A DNA stretch of 8,247 bases from Bacteroidales bacterium (GTDB taxonomy: Bacteria > Bacteroidota > Bacteroidia > Bacteroidales > F082). The position numbers and the translations under genes are program-made. The stretch lies in contig JAFRRE010000103.1 in assembly GCA_017428285.1 (NCBI GenBank), positions 1 through 8,247 of the forward strand, given 5' to 3'. Each line of letters opens with the position of its first letter. The first letter of the stretch is position 1. Shown here one piece after another: positions 1 to 5,563 of this stretch. Below the pieces are notes generated by a model, which saw only the letters and a program-made list of their open reading frames with translations, was not told the origin of the DNA and searched no databases.

Positions 1-28
1 CAGCCAGTTTCACCAATCTTCAAACATC

Positions 29-2284
29 ATGAAAAGCTTTCGCCATATCACTTCCATATTGATGATTCTGCTCATCGTTGCCCTTGCCTCTGGCACGGTC
101 GTCGAGAAGCTACACGGCAACGACTTCGCCCTTACCCACGTCTACAGCACATGGTGGTTCATCGCCCTTTGGGCTGGCTTCGGCGTCGTCGGTGCCATCC
201 TGACCTTCAGCAACCGGAATTGGAAACGACCTGTCGCCCTTACTTTGTTCCTCTCCGTGGCCTGCATCCTTATCGGTGCCTTGCTCACTATGCTCACGGG
301 GCAACACGGCGAGATGACCCTCAAACCCGAAGTGGCGACCTCGCAATTCACCATCGAGAGACACGGCAACACCAAAGAATGCACACTGCCCTTCAGCCTC
401 ACCCTCGACCGCTTCGAGGTGGAGACCTACCCAGGCACCCACTCGCCCATGGACTTTGTGAGCTACCTCAAAGTCGGCGACGGTGGCGCAACAGAAGATG
501 TCAAAATCTCGATGAACAACATCTTGAAACACAAAGGCTACCGCTTCTATCAAAGCGACTACGACGACGTGGGCAACTCAGTGCTCAGCGTCGCCCACGA
601 CCCTTGGGGCATCAGCGTGACTTATGCGGGCTACATCTTGCTCCTCATAGCCATCATTCTTGCCTTTGCCGACAAAAACGGCGAGTTCCGCTCATTGCTG
701 AGAAAAGCTTCGGGGAAAGCGGCCATCGTCGCAGTGTTGCTGACTTTGGGTGTAGAAAACAATGTATTGGAGGCCGGCCCTTCGACAGGCTCAGGGACCT
801 CAAACCTCGTGCCGCGCACCCTGCCCAAGGAAAGCGCCGACAAGATGGGCCAGATGTATGTGATGTACAAAGGTCGCGTGTGCCCCCTACAGACTTTGGC
901 CAAGGATTTCACCACCAAGCTTTGCGGCAATGCTCGCTACCAAGGCCTCACACCCGAACAAGTCTTTAGTGGCTGGATTTTCTACTTCGACGATTGGAAA
1001 AACGAGCCCATGATGAAAATCAAGGGCGGCTTCGTGCAGGAGAAACTCGGCATCGAGGGGAAATACGCCCGTATGACCGACTTCCTCACTCCGACGGGCG
1101 AAAACAAGCTCACCGACACCATCAAGGCCCTGCCGATGGGCGACCCGAAACGCAAGAAATTCAGCGCAGCCGACGAGAAATACCAGCTCATCACCATGCT
1201 CAACAACGGACGACTGCTGAAGCTCTTTCCCCATGCCGACAGCACCCAAAACATCAGCTGGTACTCGCAAAGCGACAAACTGCCCTTGGACCTCCCAGAG
1301 GACGAATACCTTTTCATCCGCAAGCAACTCAGCCTCTGTCAGGAATACGTGGTAAAGAAAGACTTCAAGGCATTGGACGAGGTGTTCGAGAAGACCAAAG
1401 TCTACCAAGAAAAAAATGCAAAAAGCGTATTACCCTCAGCGACACAATATCGCGCCGAGCGACTCTACAACCGCCTCAGCACGGGCAAATGGCTTGCCAT
1501 GGTAAGCATCACCTTGGGGCTGATTTGTTTTGCCCTGTCGCTCATCTGCATGGGCAAGAAAAAACCGCTTTACAAACCCGTATGCATAGCAGGATTGGCT
1601 TGGGTGATTGGTTTGTGCGCGTTCCTGGCCCTGCTCTTCGTCCTGCGTTGGATTGCGGGCGGTCACGTCCCTATGGCAGGCAGTTTCGACTCGATGAACC
1701 TGATGGCCCTTGCCATCTGTGTCATTACGTTATGCACGGTGCGGAAATACGAGATGGCCTTGCCTGCCGGCCTACTGACCAGCGGTTTCGTACTGCTGGT
1801 GCAGATGATGGGCGGTGCCAACCCACCTGTCACCCATCTGATGCCCGTGCTCTCGTCGCCACTGCTCAGCTTGCACGTCACGGTCATCATGATCGCCTAT
1901 GCCTTGCTGTTTTTCATCATGCTCAACGGCATCAGCGCCGTGGTGGTACGCCTCACGCAACCCAACAACTTGGCCTATCTTGAGCGCCTGCAAGACATCA
2001 GCCGCATCATGCTCTATCCTGCCGTCAGCCTGCTCGCCGCTGGAATCTTCATCGGAGCAGTGTGGGCCAACATCTCGTGGGGCAATTATTGGTCGTGGGA
2101 CCCAAAGGAAGTTTGGGCGCTCATCACCTTGTTGGTTTATGCCATGCCGATGTTCCACAACGTGATGACTTCGTTCCGCAAACCGATGTTCTTCCACATC
2201 TACAGCATCATCGCCTTCCTCAGCGTCATCATCACCTATTTCGGCGTGAATTTGATTTTAGGCGGGGTACATGCCTACAATTGA
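29..2284 (+). CDS. Fused ResB-CcsA cytochrome c biogenesis protein
   Basis: A 751-residue membrane protein of the System II cytochrome c maturation type, which carries haem across the cytoplasmic membrane and ligates it to apocytochrome c. The N-terminal part is ResB-like: membrane segments near 5-24, 42-60 and 68-90, an extracytoplasmic domain at about 92-195 with the typical GYRFYQSDYD stretch, and another segment near 196-216. A hydrophobic stretch at 229-243 leads into a large soluble region (about 244-485). The C-terminal half is CcsA, with the tryptophan-rich WWD haem motif starting at W684 (WGNYWSWDPKEVW), and histidines H546, H616, H710 and H748 as candidate haem ligands. The C-terminus (FGVNLILGGVHAYN) looks complete. 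Fused ResB-CcsA proteins are common in Bacteroidetes and resemble NrfI, which matures nitrite reductase NrfA, but no nrf gene is in the window, so the partner is unknown. No promoter or SD is seen in the 28 nt upstream, which suggests cotranscription with a gene to the left. A REP-like palindrome lies in frame at codons 250-257. Confidence 0.93.
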   Translation: MKSFRHITSILMILLIVALASGTVVEKLHGNDFALTHVYSTWWFIALWAGFGVVGAILTFSNRNWKRPVALTLFLSVACILIGALLTMLTGQHGEMTLKPEVATSQFTIERHGNTKECTLPFSLTLDRFEVETYPGTHSPMDFVSYLKVGDGGATEDVKISMNNILKHKGYRFYQSDYDDVGNSVLSVAHDPWGISVTYAGYILLLIAIILAFADKNGEFRSLLRKASGKAAIVAVLLTLGVENNVLEAGPSTGSGTSNLVPRTLPKESADKMGQMYVMYKGRVCPLQTLAKDFTTKLCGNARYQGLTPEQVFSGWIFYFDDWKNEPMMKIKGGFVQEKLGIEGKYARMTDFLTPTGENKLTDTIKALPMGDPKRKKFSAADEKYQLITMLNNGRLLKLFPHADSTQNISWYSQSDKLPLDLPEDEYLFIRKQLSLCQEYVVKKDFKALDEVFEKTKVYQEKNAKSVLPSATQYRAERLYNRLSTGKWLAMVSITLGLICFALSLICMGKKKPLYKPVCIAGLAWVIGLCAFLALLFVLRWIAGGHVPMAGSFDSMNLMALAICVITLCTVRKYEMALPAGLLTSGFVLLVQMMGGANPPVTHLMPVLSSPLLSLHVTVIMIAYALLFFIMLNGISAVVVRLTQPNNLAYLERLQDISRIMLYPAVSLLAAGIFIGAVWANISWGNYWSWDPKEVWALITLLVYAMPMFHNVMTSFRKPMFFHIYSIIAFLSVIITYFGVNLILGGVHAYN
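776..799. repeat. REP-like palindrome inside the ccsA-type gene
   Basis: The 24 bases here read GGCCCTTCGACAGGCTCAGG followed by GACC. CCCT (778-781) pairs with AGGG (793-796), and outer GG pairs with CC around one unpaired A. From memory, the core CCCTTCGACA-GGCTCAGGG belongs to a widespread family of bacterial intergenic palindromes. Here it lies within a coding sequence, in frame, and is read as G-P-S-T-G-S-G-T. It was not compared with a genome, so membership of the family is an inference. Confidence 0.6.
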
Positions 2285-2322
2285 TGAACCAGACATAATA
2301 CCGCATTACTCAAATAATTCCT

Positions 2323-2351
2323 TTTGCAATGATAGTTTTTTCTTACTTTTG
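2323..2351 (+). promoter_or_regulatory. Bacteroidetes promoter for the C69 dipeptidase gene
   Basis: The -7 box TACTTTTG (2344-2351) matches the Bacteroides consensus TAnnTTTG exactly, and a TTTG -33 element lies at 2323-2326 with 17 nt between. A start of transcription a few bases after the box would leave a leader of roughly 15-20 nt, A-rich and without an SD, ahead of the ATG at 2375. Both elements sit inside a direct repeat of CTTTTGCAA (2321-2329 and 2346-2354). The gene is therefore likely transcribed separately from the upstream ccsA-type gene. Confidence 0.7.
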
Positions 2352-2374
2352 CAAAGAATAAAACCTATCATTCT

Positions 2375-4072
2375 ATGAAAAGACTATTATTTGTCACACT
2401 GTTGGCCATCATGGGTTGGGAGCCTGTGATGGCTTGCACTAACTTAATTGTAGGCAAGAAAGCATCTGCCGATGGCAGTGTGATGTGTACCTACAACTGC
2501 GATGGCTTCGGCTTCTCCGGCTCACTTTCCTACAGTCCATCGGGACAACATGAAAAAGGCGAGCTCATTGCCATTCACGGCTGGGGGCCTTCGCATGAGG
2601 GACAATATGTGAAACAAGTGGAATATACCTATAATGTAGTGGGCCTGATGAACGAAAAGCAAGTGACCATCGTGGAGACCACCTTCGACGGACGATTGGA
2701 GCTGGTCAACCAAGAAGGCCTGTTGGACTATTTCTCACTGATGCGTTTGGCTTTGCAGCGCTCCTCGACCGCTCGGGAATCTATTCGCTGCATGGTGGAA
2801 CTCGTTGAGGAATACGGTTATAACAGCAGCGGCGAGACCCTCACCATCTGCGACCCCAACGAAGCTTGGATTATGGAAATCATCGGTAAGGGCCCTGGCC
2901 GCAAAGGTGCCGTTTGGGTGGCCTTGCGCATCCCCGATGACTGCATTTGTGCCCATGCCAACCTGAGCCGCATCCGTCAGTTCCCGTTGGAGAAACGTTC
3001 CAAAAACAGCATCAGCAGCAAAAACCTCAAGAAAATCAATAATCCTGAGATTGAATGTGTCTATGCGGCTGATGTGATCAGTTTCGCCAAGGAATGGGGC
3101 TATTTCAAGGGCAAGGACGAGGACTTCTCGTTCCGCGATGCCTACTGCCCCATAGACTTCGAAAACGTACGCTATGCCGACGCCCGCGTGTGGAGTTTCT
3201 TCCGCCACCACTATAGTCACGAAGAAATGGACAAATACCTCCCCTACATCAACGGCGACTTTAACGTCTGCGACCATCTGCCGCTTTGGATCAAACCCGA
3301 TAAGCCATTGTCCTTGCGTGACTTGCAGAATGACATGCGTGACCATTTTGAAGGAACACCATTAGACATGACTTCCGACATGACGGCAGGGCCTTGGGGC
3401 ATGCCCATCCGTCCACTTCCAATGCATTTCAAGGATAGCGACAGCATCCCTTATTACCGTGAGCGTCCCATCGCCACGCAACAATCCGGTTTCACCATGA
3501 CCTGCCAGATGCGCTCATGGCTGCCTAACGATGTGGGTGGCGTCACTTGGTTCAACTGCGATGACGCTAACATGGTGGCCTATGTGCCGCTCTACTGCTG
3601 CATCACGCAAGTGCCCGATTGTTTCCGTCAGGAGAACAACCCTCGCAATGAGTTCAGCGACAAGTCAGCTTTTTGGATGAACAACTGGGTGTCCAACATG
3701 GTCTATCCTCGCTATTCGATGATGATTGGCGACCTCCGCAAAGCACAAAACGAACTGGAGGACTATTATTTCGCCGACCAAGACAGCGTACTCACCGCCA
3801 TCGAAAAGATGACTCCTGCCGATCGTCAAGGCTACCTGAACCGAAAGAGCATTGCCTACGCCGACAAGATGATGCAGCGTTGGGACAAATTGGCCAAATA
3901 CCTCATTGTGAAATACAATGACCAAGTGGTGAAGCGTGTCGACAAAGACGGGAACTTCGTGCGTTGGGGCTACGAAACGCCTGGCTACGACCAACAATTC
4001 ATCGATGCCATCGGCAAATCCACTGGCGGCCGCTACAAACTGAAAAAGGTCATTGAACGAAGAGAAAGGTAA
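2375..4072 (+). CDS. Secreted C69-family dipeptidase
   Basis: A 565-residue peptidase of family C69 (PepD/dipeptidase A type), an N-terminal-nucleophile cysteine hydrolase that cleaves dipeptides. Residues 1-20 form a signal peptide (MKRLLFVTLLAIMGWEPVMA). Removal would expose C21, which starts the family's hallmark CTNLIVGKKASADGSVM, in which the cysteine is the nucleophile freed by processing. The rest of the chain carries the expected family features, for example the early TIVETTFDGR and NEAWIMEIIGKGPGRKG stretches and the later FWMNNWVSNMVYPRY. Length fits secreted Bacteroidetes members. The probable site of action is the periplasm or outside the cell, in peptide scavenging. It has its own promoter and ends 10 nt from the convergent SDR gene. 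The cut site (V-M-A-C) also loosely resembles a lipobox, so lipidation of C21 cannot be fully excluded, though that would block the nucleophile. Confidence 0.93.
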   Translation: MKRLLFVTLLAIMGWEPVMACTNLIVGKKASADGSVMCTYNCDGFGFSGSLSYSPSGQHEKGELIAIHGWGPSHEGQYVKQVEYTYNVVGLMNEKQVTIVETTFDGRLELVNQEGLLDYFSLMRLALQRSSTARESIRCMVELVEEYGYNSSGETLTICDPNEAWIMEIIGKGPGRKGAVWVALRIPDDCICAHANLSRIRQFPLEKRSKNSISSKNLKKINNPEIECVYAADVISFAKEWGYFKGKDEDFSFRDAYCPIDFENVRYADARVWSFFRHHYSHEEMDKYLPYINGDFNVCDHLPLWIKPDKPLSLRDLQNDMRDHFEGTPLDMTSDMTAGPWGMPIRPLPMHFKDSDSIPYYRERPIATQQSGFTMTCQMRSWLPNDVGGVTWFNCDDANMVAYVPLYCCITQVPDCFRQENNPRNEFSDKSAFWMNNWVSNMVYPRYSMMIGDLRKAQNELEDYYFADQDSVLTAIEKMTPADRQGYLNRKSIAYADKMMQRWDKLAKYLIVKYNDQVVKRVDKDGNFVRWGYETPGYDQQFIDAIGKSTGGRYKLKKVIERRER

Positions 4073-4082
4073 GCAACTTCTT

Positions 4083-4922
4083 TTACTTTACCGCCTTGAT
4101 CTTTCCACCCTTCCGCATCATGGCATCCCACCAACGGGCAGGCATGAGCGCATGCATAACCCTGCCGGAAATCGAAAAACGACCGCGGGAATAGCGTGCT
4201 TTGGGGTGACGGCTGTTGACAGCGCGACTGATGGTCTTGGTAATGACGGACGGCTTTGACAGGAAATTGGTCTTATAGAACCAATCTATGTTTTTGGCCC
4301 ACTGTGTGCCGACCTCTTCGTAAGCCGTACCGGCCGACGCTTCCATGAGGTGTTTGGCTGCGATGGGACCCCAATCGGTCTTGATGGCACCTGGCTCAAT
4401 CATCACCACGTCGATGCCAAAGGGTTTCATCTCCATACGCAAGGCATCGCTAAAGGCCTCAACAGAGTATTTGGTCACATTGTACCAACCACCCATGTAA
4501 ATCACCATCTTGCCCGCTATCGATGAGGTGTTGACGATGCGGCCACTCCCCTGCTTACGCATATAGGGCAGTACCAACTGCGTCAGCCGCGCCAAGCCAA
4601 AGACATTTACTTCCACCTGCCGACGCGCATCCTCAAGAGGAACGGTCTCGATCGTACCGAAGTAACCGTATCCTGCATTGTTGACCAACACGTCAATCCT
4701 ACCTTCGGCTTGTATGACAGCCTCAACCCCTTGAATCATTGACGCTTCATCGGTGACATCCATCTTAATCACCTTCACACCGTATGTCTTCAAAGGCTCC
4801 ATCAGCTCTACCCTTCGGGCGGCAGCATATACCTTATGGCCTTGTTGGGACAAAGTCTGGGCAGCGTCGAAACCAATGCCACTGCTGGCCCCTGTGATAA
4901 GAATTACCTTGTCTTTCTTCAT
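4083..4922 (-). CDS. Short-chain dehydrogenase/reductase (classical SDR)
   Basis: A 279-residue NAD(P)-dependent oxidoreductase of the classical SDR type with a Rossmann fold. The nucleotide-binding motif TGASSGIG is at 10-17, D55 in MDVTD is the usual adenine-contact aspartate, NNAG is at 81-84, and the catalytic set is N106, S134, Y147 and K151 (YNVTK). Two arginines after the second strand (R36-R37) suggest NADP(H) preference. The C-terminal tail (about 230-279) is longer than in FabG-like reductases. The substrate is unknown. The frame stays open upstream to 5108, but that extension runs through the promoter and hairpin repeats and shows no SDR homology, so the ATG at 4922, giving MKKDKVILITGASSG, is the start. 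It is transcribed divergently from the thioesterase operon and convergently with the dipeptidase gene. The promoter -7 box is only 8 nt from this ATG. Confidence 0.93.
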   Translation of the reverse strand: MKKDKVILITGASSGIGFDAAQTLSQQGHKVYAAARRVELMEPLKTYGVKVIKMDVTDEASMIQGVEAVIQAEGRIDVLVNNAGYGYFGTIETVPLEDARRQVEVNVFGLARLTQLVLPYMRKQGSGRIVNTSSIAGKMVIYMGGWYNVTKYSVEAFSDALRMEMKPFGIDVVMIEPGAIKTDWGPIAAKHLMEASAGTAYEEVGTQWAKNIDWFYKTNFLSKPSVITKTISRAVNSRHPKARYSRGRFSISGRVMHALMPARWWDAMMRKGGKIKAVK

Positions 4923-4929
4923 AATGGTT

Positions 4930-4989
4930 GCAAAATTACAAATTCCCGCAACGATTCCACAAGGATTCGTGTTTTTTCTGTAATTTTGC
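4930..4989. repeat. 11-bp inverted repeat of opposed -7 boxes
   Basis: GCAAAATTACA at 4930-4940 is the exact reverse complement of TGTAATTTTGC at 4979-4989, with 38 nt between. Each arm contains TAATTTTG pointing away from the centre, leftward toward the SDR gene and rightward toward the thioesterase operon. This may be a divergent promoter pair or an operator with two symmetric half-sites. The plus-strand box (4981-4988) has no clear -33 TTTG. Confidence 0.55.
4931..4938 (-). promoter_or_regulatory. -7 box of the SDR gene, near-leaderless
   Basis: On the minus strand this reads TAATTTTG, a full match to TAnnTTTG, followed by CAACCATT and then the SDR ATG. A typical start site would leave a leader of only a few nucleotides. 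No exact -33 TTTG is present; CTTG at 4963-4960 (minus strand), 21 nt upstream, is the nearest candidate. The box is one arm of an 11-bp inverted repeat whose other arm holds the same box on the plus strand. Confidence 0.55.
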
Positions 4990-4991
4990 CG

Positions 4992-5005
4992 CTTCTTTTT
5001 GAACA
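4992..5005 (+). repeat. 14-nt direct repeat, left copy
   Basis: CTTCTTTTTGAACA matches CTTATTTTTGAACA at 5120-5133 in 13 of 14 positions. The two copies bracket the long hairpin at 5034-5106. The left copy lacks the TA of the -7 consensus (TTCTTTTTG instead of TTATTTTTG) and is followed by GGTAG and an ATG (5011) that opens only a 6-codon reading frame. Confidence 0.45.
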
Positions 5006-5033
5006 GGTAGATGAGCAATATTTTTACATAAAA

Positions 5034-5106
5034 GACGCGAGACACGGGACTGCGAGACACGAGATATTGAACTTGTCCCGTGTCCCGAAGTCGCGTGTCC
5101 CGAGTC
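5034..5106. repeat. Long imperfect hairpin built from 15-nt tandem units
   Basis: Arm 5034-5064 pairs with arm 5076-5106 around an 11-nt loop, with 25 of 31 positions complementary. Each arm is itself a tandem pair with a 15-nt period: CGAGACACG begins at 5038 and 5053, and CGTGTCCCGA begins at 5079 and 5094. A shifted fold is also possible, 5038-5050 with 5075-5087 (12 of 13). Three of the six mismatches are A.C on the plus strand and become U.G wobbles in a minus-strand RNA. No T-run follows on either side at the position expected of a terminator, so it is better read as a mobile or dispersed palindromic repeat. Confidence 0.6.
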
Positions 5107-5119
5107 AAAAGCTACTGTA

Positions 5120-5133
5120 CTTATTTTTGAACA
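5120..5133 (+). promoter_or_regulatory. Likely -7 box of thioesterase-exporter operon (right direct-repeat copy)
   Basis: Within the right copy of the direct repeat, TATTTTTG (5122-5129) fits TAnnTTTG exactly and lies 26 nt before the ATG at 5156, leaving a leader of about 20 nt. AAGG at 5142-5145, 10 nt before the ATG, is a weak SD-like sequence. No TTTG -33 element is visible in the expected place, which is occupied by the end of the hairpin repeat. The alternative start is the plus-strand box at 4981-4988, which would put the hairpin in a leader of about 165 nt. Confidence 0.5.
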
Positions 5134-5155
5134 TTTACTTTAAGGTAGAACCACG

Positions 5156-5563
5156 ATGAACACTTACAAACACGAAGTAAAATACTACGAATGCGACCGC
5201 ATGGGTGTGACGCATCACTCCAACTATGTTCGCTTCATGGAAGAGGCCCGTGTCGACTGGCTCGACCAACTGGGATTCGGCTTCGAGAAAATCGAAGCGG
5301 AGAATGTCTTCTCCCCTGTCATTTCCATCTCATGCGAATACAAACATCCTACGACTTTCAAAGACATTATTGAAATTGAGGTGAAAATCAGCAAGATGAG
5401 TGAAATGAAGTTTGAGTTTGAATACACGATGCGCTCCAACGGCAAGTTGGTCTGCCTTGGTCACAGTGCACATTGCTTCATCGAAAACGGTCGTCCCGTG
5501 GCCATCTCAAAGCGACTCCCCGACTTTTATCAATCACTAAAAAGCTATATATCAACTGAATAA
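5156..5563 (+). CDS. YbgC/FadM-like acyl-CoA thioesterase
   Basis: A 135-residue cytoplasmic protein of the 4-hydroxybenzoyl-CoA thioesterase hot-dog family, which hydrolyses acyl-CoA or acyl-ACP thioesters. The signature is near the N-terminus: YYECDRMGVTHHSNYVRFME, with D14 in the place of the YbgC catalytic aspartate, followed by G17, H20/H21, N23 and Y24. The rest fits the single hot-dog fold, and the length is normal for the family. The gene's TAA (5561-5563) shares its last base with the ATG of the RND transporter gene, so the two are translationally coupled and probably act on related acyl compounds. In Bacteroidetes, from general knowledge, such pairs occur in aryl polyene/flexirubin clusters, but no ketosynthase, acyl carrier protein or LolA-like gene is seen here. 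The natural acyl substrate is unknown. Confidence 0.9.
   Translation: MNTYKHEVKYYECDRMGVTHHSNYVRFMEEARVDWLDQLGFGFEKIEAENVFSPVISISCEYKHPTTFKDIIEIEVKISKMSEMKFEFEYTMRSNGKLVCLGHSAHCFIENGRPVAISKRLPDFYQSLKSYISTE

Noticed and set aside
151..969. 272-codon plus-strand frame inside the ccsA-type gene
   Set aside because: Another shadow frame with abnormal Arg/His/Pro composition, fully inside the well-supported ResB region.
994..1983. Long overlapping plus-strand frame of 329 codons inside the ccsA-type gene
   Set aside because: It is a shadow produced by the C/G-rich third positions of the real gene. The product is rich in Arg, His and Gln and has no recognisable domain.
4068..4092. Possible shared terminator between the convergent dipeptidase and SDR genes
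   Set aside because: Only GGTAA and TTACC pair (5 bp) and the T-rich part lies in the loop, so this is too weak to call an intrinsic terminator.
4923..5108. N-terminal extension of the SDR gene (62 more codons, start at 5108)
   Set aside because: It runs through the hairpin repeat and the promoter, encodes an unrelated stretch, and the ATG at 4922 places the TGASSGIG motif at the usual distance from the N-terminus.
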